A DNA stretch of 64,000 bases from positions 46,838,156-46,902,155 of the forward strand of contig CM041115.1 of the NCBI GenBank assembly GCA_023079485.1, read 5' to 3'. Made by a program: the position numbers and the translations under genes. The notes below the pieces were generated by a model. That model saw only the letters and a list, made by a program, of their open reading frames with translations, was not told where the DNA came from and made no database searches. Positions 9,811-21,963 of this stretch are shown here, one piece after another. The stretch is from Archilochus colubris. Taxonomy: Eukaryota; Chordata; Aves; Apodiformes; Trochilidae. Each line of letters starts with the position of its first letter. Positions within the stretch are counted from its first letter, which is position 1.

Positions 9811-11509
9811 CTTTCCTAGATACGCATCCTTCTCATGATTCAGTATCATAAATATCCTCCTTACAAAATGGAGAGCCATAAACAAGAAACAGCAGAACAG
9901 TCTACATCACTCTTCCTCTCAGTTATTTAGCAGTATTCTAAATGTCTTTGTCTGTGCTTGCATAGTGTAAAAGTCTTTGAAGTGAGGTCCAAAATACAGC
10001 AAAATCTCCTAACTTGGCATCAGGATCTTTATTCACACGACACCATGCCTGAGATAATTACACTACCACTGCATGTAGGATAACATTAAACCATATGCAG
10101 TTCAGGGCCTACACCTTGAACATAGCTGGCCCCTCATTCAAGACTGAATGTTAAGAAAACTACCTGTATCACCAGTTTTCTGTGTTTTCATGCAGCACTG
10201 GAAAAATAAAAAAGGCAAACAGGCTAGCTAATGAAGTTCCAGGAACGGAATACTTTTTCTCAGGACTTCAACTCAGGATTTCATGATTTGCTCTTTCACT
10301 GAACTATGTAAAACATGCACAAGGTCATAACACTTCTGTTTCTTTGAGGTCAGTACACTATAGCCAAGATTTATGATGTCAAGATGCAGAATAAACAGGT
10401 ATTTTTCTGGCATGATAGTGATTTGCAGTTGTTGGTTTTTTGGTTTTTTTTCCTGAGGAAAGTAAAATCTTATTTGTGATTAAAAGACAACTGTTAGCAG
10501 TAGAGCTGCTTGTACAGATGCAGTGGTATAGCTACAGGCTTGCTGTATATTTGTACCTAGTTAATTATTTTTCCTTTTTTATCATTACTGTTTCACTAAA
10601 GCTGTGTAGTTTAGTTTCCAACCCATAAGTCTCTCTTCTTTATTCTCCTTTTTTATCAGGAAAGGAGATTAATAGAGAGCATCACATTCAGTAAATTGCT
10701 GGCCAAATGTTAAACTGTGGCATTGACTCTTTATTAGAAGCACAAGAAGCTTGCTTACTGTGGAGGAGGATATTCTGTTCCTGTTGTTTTCTTTCCTGCC
10801 TCATGCCTCTCTTCTGATTTGTCTCAACCTATAACTTATTTTTGCAGCTGTAGATGCCTGTGTCTTCAGGTACCTCCACTGAGATCCTGGTACATGCTCT
10901 TGGCTGAAAAGACTCACCAATAAAATACATGTCCTGGGGCAATTGTTACAGATTTAAGGATTCGTATACTGTCTTCTACTCTGCCTACAAACATATAATG
11001 GTGCAGTAGCATACAAAAAAATGATGTTAAGTTGGGAAGTCATTGCTCCAGTCTCCACTTCAGGATAGTTTCAGGTTTATTGGCTACTTCCTCCAATAAA
11101 AGATACTACCATCTAATGAAAAGATAAGAAGAGCTTCATTTCTGCAGCTCAGTGAGTCACCTAACATCATCACTTCCAAGCATCTCATGCAACAAAAGAA
11201 ATTGTGAGTTTCACAAGAGGAAGGAGAGGGATATTTAGTCTATTATATAACATTATCCAAGGTAATAAAAAGCCTTCCCTGAAATTACTTTATGTCTGAT
11301 ACCCAAAATCACTCTGAACAAATAATAAAATCTAAACTGTACACAATATTTTTTTTTAAGTATTTTGCAACATAAGTATCTATCAGATATGATGGTTGCC
11401 AGTCTTGGATCTCCTACATACTTTCTTTCTGAAAGATTGTACTCTGAAATCTCCAAGAGTTTTCAAGATGCTCAAGCTTCCAGTACGAGAGTCTATTTAC
11501 AACTTTTGG

Positions 11510-11950
11510 GCAATGAAACTCCTCATGTTAAGGTGGAACTTCATATGTTCCAGCTTATACCCCTTATTCCTTGTCCTATTACTGGGCACCACTGAAATCA
11601 AAAGATTGACTCCTTTTTCTTGACAACCTCTCCCTCAGATTTTTATACGCATTAATTAATCAGACTCTGTCTCAGCTTTCTTTTCTCAAGGCTAAACAGC
11701 CCCAGTTCTCTCAGTTGTTCAAGTCCCTTAATCACCCTCATAACCCTCCACTGGACTCTCTCCAGTAGATCCCTGTCTCTCTTGAAGTAGGGAGCCCAAA
11801 ACTGAATACAGTATTCCAGTGTGGTCTCACCAGGGCAGAGCAGAGGGGAAGGAGAACCTCCCTCAATCTGCTGGACACACTTTTCTTAGTTCACCCCAGG
11901 ATACCATTGGCCCTCTTGGCCACAAAGCCATATTGCTGCCATGTGATCCT
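11510..11950 (-). mobile_element. CR1 LINE fragment lacking its 3' tail
   Basis: On the plus strand it reads through the usual antisense CR1 landmarks: TTAAGGTGGAACTTCATATG, CCTATTACTGGGCACCACTG, the CACTGGACTCTCTCCAGTAG block and CAGTATTCCAGTGTGGTCTC. Homology fades at both ends, with the 3' tail missing before about 11510 and a break after the TTGGCCACAAAG block near 11950. The 76- and 112-aa frames over it are shadows. Confidence 0.88.
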
Positions 11951-12344
11951 GAAAGCAAGAGGGTGGTAAAGTCACCCATGCACTCAAAGACATTTTTTGT
12001 TGCAGGCAGGAAGACTGTGTACTTTTCTAGAATATGAGTTCTTGCCAAATATTCAGCAAAAAGTGAATTCAGTAAAATGTACTGTACTGCAGAACTAGGG
12101 AGGCTAACCGGTTCCTTCCATGCTCCATATGCTAAAAATTTATTGGACTTGCTCTGGCATGTCTTTGCATGTGTCATTTGACAATAAACAGTATATTTCA
12201 TCCTGTATTACACTGCCCAACAACAGCTGTTTAAATTCATTGGTAAATTTAATGTTCTTTTAGTAATAATCGGGCTGTACAAGGTTACCAGTTCCTGGAA
12301 GAAAAACACCTGGCCCAGATCCTGTTCACCTGTGGTTAAGAATG

Positions 12345-12542
12345 GTAAGACAGAAAGAGTGGTGAAGCATTGTGACAGGTTGCCCAGGGAGGTGGTGGAG
12401 TCACTGTCCTTTGGAGTAGTAAAAAAATGGGTAGATGTGGATCTTCAGGAGAAGACTTAGTGGTTAAGGTGGTGCAGGACTGACCGTTGAACTCAATTAC
12501 CTTGAAGGTCTTTCCAACCATGATTATTCTATGATTCTATGA
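12345..12542 (+). mobile_element. CR1 LINE 3' end with intact terminal repeat
   Basis: The copy runs in the plus direction, antisense to GLIS3, and ends in two terminal octamer units (ATTCTATGATTCTATG at about 12526-12541), the signature of CR1 3' ends. Upstream are GTTGCCCAGGGAGGTGGTGG and AAGGTCTTTCCAACCATGAT blocks. It is strongly 5' truncated and ends only about 170 bp from the donor of the GLIS3 exon at 12712-12893. Confidence 0.93.
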
Positions 12543-12711
12543 GTAAAACAGGACTGTCACCCACCTTTCTCTCCTTCACACCCTTGAACATGACTGCAGT
12601 GCCCTATCCCATCCCCATGCTAGAGGGACTACTTCCATTGGTAGAAAAACATAAAGAAAATCTTGAGTTTCTCAATATATGTCATCGGCAGTGAACGTTC
12701 TTCCTTCTTAC

Positions 12712-12893
12712 CTTGGACGTGGAGGCTATTTGTTTGACAAGAAGGGTTTGCTTCTGGCTGGTATGTCTTTATAGGCATTCCTGCAGCCTGTTGAAGGTGA
12801 GGAGACTGCTGAGTCTGTCTCTGCATCATAGGATGTGGAACTGAAATTCTCTGGGGGCTAATTTGGTGAGGAGAAAGAGCTGGAGCAGTAAAC
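12712..12893 (-). CDS. GLIS3: GLIS3 coding exon, Pro/Gln/His-rich segment
   Basis: 182 nt; completes a split Arg codon, then reads FTAPALSPHQISPQRISVP, a Gln-rich stretch (QRQTQQSPHLQQ), KTYQPEANPSCQTNSLHVQ, and ends with the first base of a Gly codon. The SPH-ISP-R and KSYQPE-N blocks are those I recall from mammalian GLIS3, here with substitutions. The acceptor is TACTCCTAG and the donor CAAG|GTAAGA. The frame stays open past the donor to a stop at about 12629, so intron retention would replace the last C-terminal exons with roughly 27 unrelated residues. The region has no known fold; it is part of the transactivation domain. Confidence 0.96.
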
Positions 12894-15232
12894 CTAGGAG
12901 TACAGAAACACAAAACTGTAAAATCCCCAATAGATAAGCCCTAAGGATTGTTTCTACTTTATTTAGATAACTCAAATATTTATAAGATTGCATAGACAAG
13001 AGACTTCCAAAAGAACAAGTGTGAAGTCCAGATACAGAGAAGATATATTTTTAAATGGTGATCTATCACTAAACTTGACAACTAGAAAATGAAAAGACTG
13101 AAATTCACCCTTACATGGTAAAGTATCAGCTTCTGTGTGTGGGTTTAAGTTTTAACAGGAGGAGACAGCTCACAGAGGACTTGATTTTGGAGGCATTGCC
13201 AGCTATCTCATTGGAAAGCTTTGGCGTCAATGCTGTCTGTCAATAAACAGCCATCCTACCTCACTGGAAGGAGTAGTCAATTCTGGTTGTTGAACACTAA
13301 GGAGTTAAAATATTAGGTTCAGGTTTCAAGTTCTGTGAACTCTTATGTGTTACATACAGAGAAAATATTTTTAATATTTTGAAAATAAACACTCTAAGAT
13401 CAACATAATGTATATCAAGTCAAGTGCTTGATTCCTTCCAGTTGGGCAGAGTCTGACCACATAAAAATGTTCATCTGGACTGAAAGTACAAACCTACAAG
13501 ACAAGCAGAGGAGAAGAACCATTTAGCCTGAACTTGGTGGTTCAAGTGCCACTGAGGTTCATCACTTCCTTAGTATGTTTTGCACAGCTTTGGCACTACA
13601 AGGATACACACTACTTTGAGGATTTTACAAAAGGGTTCTACTGACTTTGCAAATTTAACTCTTATCTACATTTCCTTTTAATTGTATGAGTCTGCTCAAG
13701 CCTGAGTCTGCTGTTCAAAATGGAAGGGGCAGACATCTGGCCCCCAGTGTCACCAAAAGCAGCCAGGCCAGGTTGGGTTGCAGGAGTGAGTGCTGGTCAG
13801 GCAGTCCTTCCTCTGAAATGACCCCAGGCACGTGCAGCGCATCGGAGACTGCACAGCATGGGCAGAACAAATGCCCACAGTCCTCTTAACTACAAAAATG
13901 GGATAAACAGGATAATTCACACCTTTCAAAGATGCTGTCTCTGGCACTTTCTATACTGAAGTGTTGGTTTGTTCAGTTCACATCTTCACAGCTATTGTAC
14001 CACCACCCATGAAGGGGCGTAAAAGCAGCCTACCTGCCGGGTCCCTAGGTGAGTGGACTGTATTAGATTAAAGATGCAGGATTTGCATTGGTTTTACTTT
14101 TATACATTTGCCTTAATTTGTACTGTATGTTCTGTTATCAAACCAACACTGCTTGGAACCTTTCATTTTTATCTGAAGTAGTTCCATGTATGGGAATTAG
14201 CACTTAAAGAATGTATAGAGTTAAAATAGAAGAAAGAAGTGTACCACACTAGCTTTTTATTATTGGTATTCTGTAGAGTACTGCAGTATCCTGAGGTCTG
14301 TAACACATTCAAGGACTTAATGAGTTAAGCCTTACTCTGAATGTTATCTGCTACAGTCCTATGCCAGTAACTGCCTCAGAAATTGGCTAATGAGAAGATT
14401 ACACTCTTTCATCATGAACTTCACATGTGTAATAGCTATTGCACTGTCCCCTCATGCTCTGGCAAATGTTGGATAGGGACGCTTAAAAATTCATGCACTG
14501 GAGAGAAAACTATACTGGGAAGGAAAAGCCTCTGATCAGAGAGCATGGTCAGCTCCCAAGTTTGCACAGAGGGCTAGAGCCAGGGCAAAAGAAGCTCAGA
14601 ACTGTGTGGCCAGGCATGGGGACCAATGAAATGGGATATTAAATCTCAGACTGGTGTACAATAAATCCTGACTACATATCCAGCTTTCAAACTAGTAAGC
14701 TAAAAATTACGTCATTGTCTGTTGGTCTTCATACAATGTCAGTTAAAAAACCAAAACCAAACAAAAAACAAACAAACAAAAAAAACCCCACAAAAAACCC
14801 TAAAAAACCAAAGCCTGCTCTCTGCAGAAATTCTTAGTACTGGGAGAATATTGCTGGAATATGACTCTCCTACAACAAATAAACAGAAATATGAATCTCA
14901 GAGTGCCCTTTCTGCAAGATACGGCTGGGGTCTTCAGAAATTTAGTGTCCCAGCCAGTATGACTTTCCTTGATTGAGGCATTGCTGGAGATCAAGAGGAG
15001 ACTGGAGGAAGTCCTTGAAACAGAGATGGATGGAAAGTCCCCTGCTGAGGCTGGGATAACAAAATCACTTTCACCTCTCCTTCTACCAGTAAATCCATAC
15101 CCAGAGCAATGGTTACCCAGGGGCTACCACGAGCAACTTTCTGCATGCCAACAAGTCAGTTTCCACCCATCCCAGCAGCTCTGAAGGCAGTCCTGCCCCA
15201 GGATTAGTGTGAAAAACAGGGACTGGTCTTAC
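12894..15232 (-). other. GLIS3: GLIS3 intron (2.3 kb)
   Basis: The donor is GAG|GTAAGA after 15233 and the acceptor CTCCTAG before 12893. No interspersed repeat is visible. There is an A/C-rich low-complexity run at 14745-14811 and a locally GC-richer stretch near 13700-13880 without coding or motif evidence. Confidence 0.9.
14745..14811. repeat. A/C-rich low-complexity run
   Basis: Irregular repeats of AAAACC and CAAACAAA units. In the GLIS3 transcript this is a G/U-rich intron stretch. The 84-aa frame starting here is a translation of the low-complexity sequence. Confidence 0.9.
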
Positions 15233-15401
15233 CTCTCTGAGTCTGCAGCTGAGAGAAGAGGTAACTGGGGGGGAGGATGAGGATGGAGAGGACTATCCTG
15301 TATGTTATGTCCTGGGGAGGGAAGGCTGCTGGGGTGGGACAAGGACACTGCCCCAGCTGCTGTTCCACTTCCACTTGTCTGTGTGCTGGTGAACAGGGCT
15401 G
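15233..15401 (-). CDS. GLIS3: GLIS3 coding exon, Ser/Pro-rich segment
   Basis: 169 nt, starting with the last two bases of an Ala codon and ending with the first two of an Arg codon. It reads ALFTSTQTSGSGTAAGAV, then SHPSSLPSPGHNIQDSP, a His/Pro run (HPHPPPQLPLL) and SAADSE. The SGTAAGAV and SPGHN-Q-SP blocks are diagnostic, as recalled, for GLIS3. The acceptor reads CTTTCAGCAG: a tandem NAGNAG site at which the second AG would drop one residue while keeping frame. The donor is GAGAG|GTAAGA. The segment is low-complexity and probably disordered, in line with its place between zinc fingers and transactivation end. Confidence 0.96.
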
Positions 15402-15547
15402 CTGAAAGCAGAAGAGAAAAAACCCTCATCAGGCAAGTGATAGCATAACCAACCAAATACTATGGGTAACACTTCCCCTAAAGCTGTAGTCCTGATTCTT
15501 AGCAACTAAATGGATTTTCTGAAGTGTTGTTTTCTGTCCAAAGGGAA

Positions 15548-15647
15548 GAAAGAAAAAAAACCAAACCAACCAACCAAACATAAAACAGACATAAAAACAA
15601 ACCAAAACCCAACCCCCCCAACCAAACAACCTACATAAAAAAACCCT
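15548..15647. repeat. A/C-rich low-complexity run
   Basis: About 100 bp of CCAAACCAACC-like repeats and a run of seven C. In the GLIS3 sense it is a G/T-rich run ending about 150 nt before the acceptor of the 15233-15401 exon. Confidence 0.9.
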
Positions 15648-16429
15648 CTAAGCCCTCTTCGCTGCTCCCAAATTATAATTTCATAAAACCATGAATTACA
15701 AAGCTGCCCTCCTTCTCCTAGGAATTTTGTCTAAACAAGGCTGCAAATGTTCTATAGCTTTCTGCTGTAGAAAAGGTGGCAAATACTCCCTACTTAATTT
15801 ATTTTTGGAGCTCATGAACAGAAAGCACAGTTTCATAAGCAGTGAAACACTTTCTACATTGTCTCTGCATCAGTAAAAATCCTGAGTTTCTTGAAGAGGT
15901 CAACCCAAACTACAATACTGCTATTATTTCTCCTTAACTCTCCAGTAATGCGTACAAAAATTTTAAACTAGCATCAGCAGTTTCATAAGGTTGCTTTTAC
16001 ATCCATTCTAAATGAAGAAAGGTTCTGGATGATTAAGCAAAAAACAGCATTTCCTCCAAATGGCCTAGTTACTTGACCCCAAATCCTGTAATGTCATTTT
16101 CAGAAGGTCTTTAAATTAGGCAGTCAGAAGGTAAGAAAGACACTGATTACCTAAGCCTTCAGAAAATTCAGTTACTCAATTATTTTTACTGACATCTGTG
16201 TTAGGTAGTTTATGTCGATTTTGAATGGCAAACAAGTACATGATATTAAATATTTTATGAACCCCAAGAACAAAGCAAATGGTCTATCTACATCATGAAA
16301 ATGATCTCTCACTATTTGATTTTAATTTCCTCCTCTTTATAAAGAAGGCCTAGTTTACTTCTCAAGCAAGTATTTTATAAGTTGTGCTTGCAGATTTCTA
16401 GCTGGTCCAGGCTGCACAAGCTCTGCCCA

Positions 16430-16510
16430 AGACCTGGTGACTCGGTGGATGGTTGGACTCTGTTATCTCAGAGGTCTTTTCCAACTGTGATCATACCATG
16501 ATTTTGTGAC
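16430..16510 (+). mobile_element. CR1 LINE 3' tail remnant
   Basis: GATGGTTGGACTCTGTTATC followed by CAGAGGTCTTTTCCAACTGT is the standard CR1 3' UTR end, then a degenerate terminal octamer region (CCATGATTTTGTG). Only about 80 bp remain, antisense to GLIS3. Confidence 0.85.
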
Positions 16511-16939
16511 TGTCCCTGGAAAAAGGTTATCTGCAGACAAGTACAGGAAAACATCTGTGCTTTCTCTGAACTAAAGCAACCTAAAGCCCACTGTAGCAGT
16601 ATCTGCTACTGTAGTACCTTTTGGGTAGGTTTTCAAGCAATTTTCCGTTTCTGATGGAGAGTACACAGCATAAAGATCTGATTACAGCAGGGACTTGAGG
16701 GACAAGTAGGGTATTCAAGGAAGAAAAAGCATGCATTTTAGCTGCAAAAACATATTATTGTACACATATATTAAATGATCACAGCATGGCAGAAGAGAAT
16801 ATCTGGGCTCAAACATTGTCTTGCTATGAAGTTTTCAAGAGCAGCATTATACTTAATGGTGTAAGAGACCATGTAACACCTGCAGGCAGTGCAACACATC
16901 TTTTGACAGTGCAGCTTCTGCTGCAGCGATGCTGTGCTG

Positions 16940-17085
16940 ACCTCATCTCTGGAGGTGTTCAAGAAGAGTTTAGATGTGGCACTTCAGGATATGGTTTAGT
17001 GGCTGTGGATTAGCTAGTAGTTGGATTACAGTTGGACTTGATGATCTCAAAGGTCTTTTCAAACTTTAATGGCTCCATGAGTCTA
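16940..17085 (+). mobile_element. CR1 LINE 3' end remnant
   Basis: CTCTGGAGGTGTTCAAGAAG, GATGTGGCACTTCAGGATAT and CTTGATGATCTCAAAGGTCT are consecutive CR1 3' UTR blocks in plus orientation; the terminal octamers are decayed (TTAATGGCTCCATGAG). It is 5' truncated near 16940. Confidence 0.88.
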
Positions 17086-17464
17086 CAAAAAGCACAATCC
17101 ATGGACACCCAGTGAAGTGAAATAAGAATGCTGGCAGCTGCTTTGCAGTGGAAATACTACTATTAAAACCTCCAAGTAAAGACAGGGCATTGGCTCAAGC
17201 TACTGCCTGAATCTTATAAATATCAGTTGAAGAAAAATATTTTCAGCCATTGGCCGTCAACAGACTTAGGGCAATCAACAAATACTGTCATTGACAGGTC
17301 ATTTCCCAAGTAGAGCTAAGCTTAAGAGACTGACAGAAAACTCTGGACACTAGTTAAGAAACTTTTAGATAATCTGACCACTTTGCACAAAATCACACAG
17401 AATCTTCCAACTATCTAGTACAATACCTGGTGCAACTGGCCATTCCCTCCACTTCTATCATTAT

Positions 17465-18050
17465 TTACCTGGGAGAAGAGGGCAACACCCACCTCACTGC
17501 AAGCTCCTTTGAGGTAGCTGTAGAGAGCAATAAGGTCTCCTCTCACTCCCCTCCTCCAAACCGATCAATCATGATTCCCTCAGCCTCTCCTCATAGAACT
17601 TGTTCTCCAGACCCTTTACCAGCTTGGTTTCCCTTCTCTGAACTCACTCCAGCCCCTCCATGTCCTTTTTGTAGTGAGGGTCCCAGAACTGAACACAGCA
17701 CTCAATGTGCAGCCTCACCAGACTACAGGGGCACCATCACTTCCCTTGTCCTGATCCTTATATAAAACCCAGGATGCTGTTGGCCTTCTTGGCCAGCTGG
17801 GCACACCACTGGCTCATATTCATCCGTGTGTGGACCAACATCCTCAGGTCCTTTTCCTTTGCGCAGCTTTCCAGACACTCCTCCTCAAGGCTGTAGCATT
17901 GCATGGGGTTGTTGTGACCAAAATGCAGGACCTGGGACTTGGCCTTGTTAAATCTCATACAGTTGGCTTCAGACCATCAATTCAACCTGTCCAGATCCCT
18001 CTGCAGAGTCTTGCTATCCTCAAGCAGACCAACCATCCCACCCAACTTTT
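17465..18050 (-). mobile_element. CR1 LINE fragment, 3' UTR-proximal ORF2
   Basis: The plus strand shows antisense CR1 blocks in order: AACACCCACCTCACTGCAAG, CAATAAGGTCTCCTCTCACT, CCCAGAACTGAACACAGCAC, TGTTGGCCTTCTTGGCCAGC, CATTGCATGGGGTTGTTGTG and CCAGATCCCTCTGCAGAGTC. The 66-aa minus frame at 17758-17958 (FNKAKSQVLHFGHNNP) is a remnant of the ORF2 C-terminal part. The very 3' tail is missing or very decayed (a possible trace at 17395-17430). Confidence 0.92.
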
Positions 18051-18598
18051 TCTTGGAATCTGTGTGCATGGCAAGTTTTTCTAATAGTTTAGCTGTTAGA
18101 TGCAAGTTGCTTGTTTAAAGTGATGGCAGGAAGTATCTACACAAAGGAATAATCTTTCCAGTGCCTGACTGCATTAAACACCTGACTGAATGGCATGAAA
18201 ATGCAAAAATACTCAAGGCAACCAGCATGTTCACTGACTCCAACATACCACGCACAGAAAGATGCATAATGAAGTGTAAGTCTCACCTTCCTAAAACAAG
18301 GTTCTTCTCTCTACTGGTACAAGAGAAAGTAAAACACTTTGAGTAATTTTTAAAAGATTCAGATATTATGAAAAAAATATCAGAGTCAGAATAAAAATAT
18401 TGTAGCTAGCTTATAGGTAGTTGAAAGCCTATGATAAAAACGGTAAGATCATGCTTTCTAAAAACCTCTGGATTGCTACCAAAAAGCCTATAATATAAAT
18501 AAGAAAATACCTGAGTTTTAAATTTTGTAATGTTCTTTGTACATGATAAATATTTTCTAGTCTACATAGGCTGATTATTAGTTGAGAAAGGTGGCTAC

Positions 18599-18620
18599 AC
18601 TGGAAACTCCAGTTTCCAGT
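18599..18620. repeat. Perfect inverted repeat, 10-bp arms, 2-nt centre
   Basis: ACTGGAAACT at 18599-18608, CC at the centre, AGTTTCCAGT at 18611-18620. The arms contain GGAAA/TTTCC, the core of NFAT-type sites, which may be chance. Confidence 0.95.
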
Positions 18621-19442
18621 TAATTGCAAAATTAAGAAGTATTTACATCCCTGAAGCAACAAAGTGGGGCCTGGACTGGGATTTAAAGTTATCCCTGCTG
18701 TGTCATCTTTACATCTCATCCCTGCCTTTCAAGACAGATTCTTCTCTTCCAGTGAACAAGTTGTCTCATCATGAAGAAAGGAACTGAAGCGCTGAAGTGG
18801 TGCAGTTACTTTCTTGCTTACAAGGTCCGTACTGACTCACGAGTAATTGTTCTTCACAATGTAAATCCAACCATTACACCAATTTTTGAAGAACCATTGA
18901 GTCATCTTAAAATGGAAAATACAAATCCAGAAGTAAAACCGGTGAATAGAAGGACAATCATGCACTTGACATACTTTAATAAAAGCATTTGTTTGCTCTG
19001 AAGCGGAGTAGTGTGTGACATTCAGTAACATTTATAAATGAACAATGAATTCTGGTTTATTCTTCGGTACAAAATGATCCAGGTTTTAACCAAGCGCAAT
19101 AAATATAAAGATTTTTTTAATTCCAATTTTTATAATCTCTCAGCCTTAGGGATTCTAGTCTGCACTACATAATATTAAAAAATTAAAGGCACTTAAGATG
19201 CAGATGTCTGCTTCTGACATTCCTTACGTATTTCTAATAGCTTACTTTCAAACATTTATTATGTAAATCTCTTAGGAGAGGAGAAAACCTGCCTTTGCTT
19301 TAAATGTGCATACATTATAAGAAAAATAACTGTCAAGTGAGAAAAGTTTCATTTAACAGCATTGCCAGAATGGAAATCTGTTCCTGTTTCTACTTGAAAT
19401 GTATCCCAGATGTATCTTAGCTAATATTCTGTCCCTAACAGC

Positions 19443-19832
19443 TCACAGGATCACAGAATGCTAGGGGCTGGAAAGGACCTCGAGAGATCACTGAGTACAA
19501 CCTCTCTGCCAGGGCAGGATCACCTGAAGAAGGTCACACAGGATTGCATTCAGGTGGGTCCTGAATGTCTCCAGAGAAGGAGACTCCACTACTTCACAGG
19601 GCATCCTCTTCCAGTGCTCTGTCACTCTCACAGTGAAAAAATTTTTTCTTGTATTTACATGGAATCTCCTATGCCCCAGCTTGCACCCCTTACCCCTTCT
19701 CCTGTCACTGGACAGCAATGAGCACTGATTCCATCCTCCTGACCCTTGCCCTTTACATATTTATAAGTATTGAGGTTGCCCCTCAGTCTCCTCTTCTCCA
19801 AGCTAAAGAGACCCAGCTTCCTCAGCCTTTAC
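19443..19832 (-). mobile_element. CR1 LINE 3' end
   Basis: It starts on the plus strand with CACAGGATCACAGAATGCTA and runs through CTGGAAAGGACCTCGAGAGA, the CTCCAGAGAAGGAGACTCCA block and CTCAGTCTCCTCTTCTCCAA. It is the best-preserved member of the subfamily also present at 508-873 and 27065-27215. The 76-aa minus frame at 19488-19718 (CKLGHRRFHVNTRKNFFTVRV) carries the typical CR1 ORF2 C-terminus. Confidence 0.93.
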
Positions 19833-21821
19833 ATATTCTATTTTTCAGGAAAGTCTTGAAGTTTTTCTTCATATTTAGGACAAATGTTATATTCAGAGAA
19901 GTTTGAAGGGTAGCTTCTCTAAGGCAGAACCTTTAAGCTTCCATATATTTTGCTCTTCTCTCCTTGGTGCATGCATAATTCTCATGTTGACATTTCAGCA
20001 AAATAATTCAATCCCTGTTGGAGTTATGTCACTTATTCACACAGTCTATTATCATGTAGCAGCTCTGAGGAGTAGTTAACAAACAATTCATTTCATCAGG
20101 ATTGGGTGGTTCATGGATTCATATCCACCTGACAGAATACCTGCAGTTAACTGAGGTGAAGCAACATGAGTGACTAAAACTCTAAGAAATTTGTCAAGTT
20201 AGAGATAGCCATGAACACACGTATAGGAAAGCCCATATATTGCCCATAGATAAATTAATGAGGCTAGAAGTATGTTAATACTATAAAAATGTCTGCACAA
20301 CAGAAAGCAGTGCCAAGGAAAAAACAAACAAATGTTTATATCAAATAATTTCTTCAGTTAGTAATGCCAAGTACAGAAAGACAAGGCATGAATGAGATTA
20401 CAAAATGTAATGCCACAGTCTCAGAAGCAGTCTATGGGACATCATGACTACAGACAGTTGCCAGCTAAGGGCTGCCTGGAGGCAGTATCTTTCATCCACT
20501 TAGGATCATGACAAGTCATGGAGCAGCAGTTTGTTCATGACACTTGGATTGACCCAGCAGGTGGAGCTGACATTTAATCACAGTCTGGAAGCTAGACTGG
20601 TAAAAGAGCTGAGTGCTCAACACGTTCCAGTGGAAATCTCCTATAAGAATTTCCTCAATTTCTGAAAACCTGCCCTCATCTCATCTAACACACTGTTTCC
20701 ACCTAGCTTCCATCCTGTCTAGGGACTTGAAAGGAAAAGGAAAAACTGGGTCTATAATTCTCTCTCAGTCTTGCCTATTGCACTGGACAATGCCAGTAAA
20801 TAATTTTTTAAATCTCAGTATTCCTCACTACCAGCTCCCTCTCAAAGTACAGTATTAAAGAAGCAAATGTAACCCATACCATGTCACTAGAGGTTCCATG
20901 GCTAATATCCAGTCTTTAAAATCTGAATTTTCAGGTAATTTCAAAATCTGAACCCTTCAAGTAACAGATGCCCCACATAACTCACACTCACACTGAGGCT
21001 TTTAAAATTTAACAGGATACAAGTAATACCAAACATTTTAAAAGTAAGGATACAGTCAATCATAGCTTTACATTTCCAATTTCTTTTCACCTAAAATTAC
21101 ATAATCTCCAACTAGTGTGTAGCTCACAACAGCCTTGCCAAAAAAATTGCATAGAACTGGAAAGTTTACAGGCCTTAGTAAAATAAAGCAATTTATTCAA
21201 GTAGCCAATTCATATCACGTCATTTTTAGCACCGCAACCTTCACTTTCTACATCTGGTTCTCAATTAAAAGTTGAACAGCTAGATGGTGTAATGCATCCT
21301 GCATGAAAATTGAAATAGGTATCTTTACAACTACTAAAATATTACATTTTAAAGTGTTAACATCCTGCCCATCATTGTCTTGAGCTTTGAAATGTGTTAC
21401 TGCTTGCAACTTGTCAAATGTTTCAAATTTAGCTGAAATGCGAATAACAATTGTACATTCAACCAGGTATGACAGAGTTACGTATTTTAATATGAAAATC
21501 TCAGGTAGTTTACTGAAACAATCAAAAAGGATAATCACATTTGTAGCATAAATGTGTCTGTTGGCATACTTACAGTCTAATGCAGCATTTAAGTTCATCA
21601 ATGTAGATCTACAGGAAAGTGGTCTTTTGATTGGTAAAATACAATTTGTTCAGCCTCCCCTCAAGAAAGGTGAAAAAATCTGTTCAAAATCTTTTTATAT
21701 TACTTTGCAGGTTCTATCTTTCTCATGAGACAGATTTGAGACTACATCCTACTCTGCACAATCATCATTAATCTTAAGTAAGCAGTAATACAGCAGGATG
21801 TTTATTTGTCTTTTTCTATAC

Positions 21822-21963
21822 CTGGATAAATATTGTGAGCTGGGCCTGGGGAGCATCCCATGGTACTATCTGCAGCATCATTTGGTGATGGGGATGGCTG
21901 GAGGGGCTGGATTGCAAGGTAGTCATTTAGGATGTCCTGGGCAAGCTCTGAGCTCGATCGCAA
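21822..21963 (-). CDS. GLIS3: GLIS3 coding exon after the zinc fingers
   Basis: 142 nt, phase 0 at the start and one base into a codon at the end. It reads LRSSSELAQDILNDYLAIQP, then LQPSPSPNDAAD, CSPGPAHNIYP. The LRSS-EL-DLL and Q-LQP blocks right after the basic tail of finger 5 are as I recall them for GLIS3, and the sequence differs clearly from GLIS1. The acceptor is TTTTTCAG|TTG and the donor CCAG|GTATAG. The exon has no stop in frame and joins in phase to both neighbours. It begins the C-terminal transactivation region; no fold can be assigned. Confidence 0.95.

Larger units (their letters stand above)
7421..12711 (-). other. GLIS3: GLIS3 intron (5.3 kb) with three CR1 pieces
   Basis: The intron lies between donor AAG|GTAAGA after 12712 and acceptor TTACAG before 7420. 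It holds CR1 fragments at about 7888-8850, 11510-11950 and 12345-12542, an AT-rich microsatellite-like stretch at 9713-9810 and a perfect inverted repeat at 9171-9192. The remaining sequence is unremarkable. Confidence 0.9.
15402..21821 (-). other. GLIS3: GLIS3 intron (6.4 kb), rich in CR1 remnants
   Basis: The donor is CCAG|GTATAG after 21822 and the acceptor TTTCAG before 15401. It contains CR1 pieces at about 16430-16510, 16940-17085, 17465-18050 and 19443-19832, an A/C-rich run at 15548-15647 close to the acceptor, and an inverted repeat at 18599-18620. No other gene is visible between 19833 and 21821. Confidence 0.9.

Noticed and set aside
12629..12711. Extension of the open frame past the GLIS3 exon as extra coding sequence
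   Set aside because: A consensus GTAAGA donor lies at 12711 and the downstream exon continues the known GLIS3 sequence in phase; the extension is intron.
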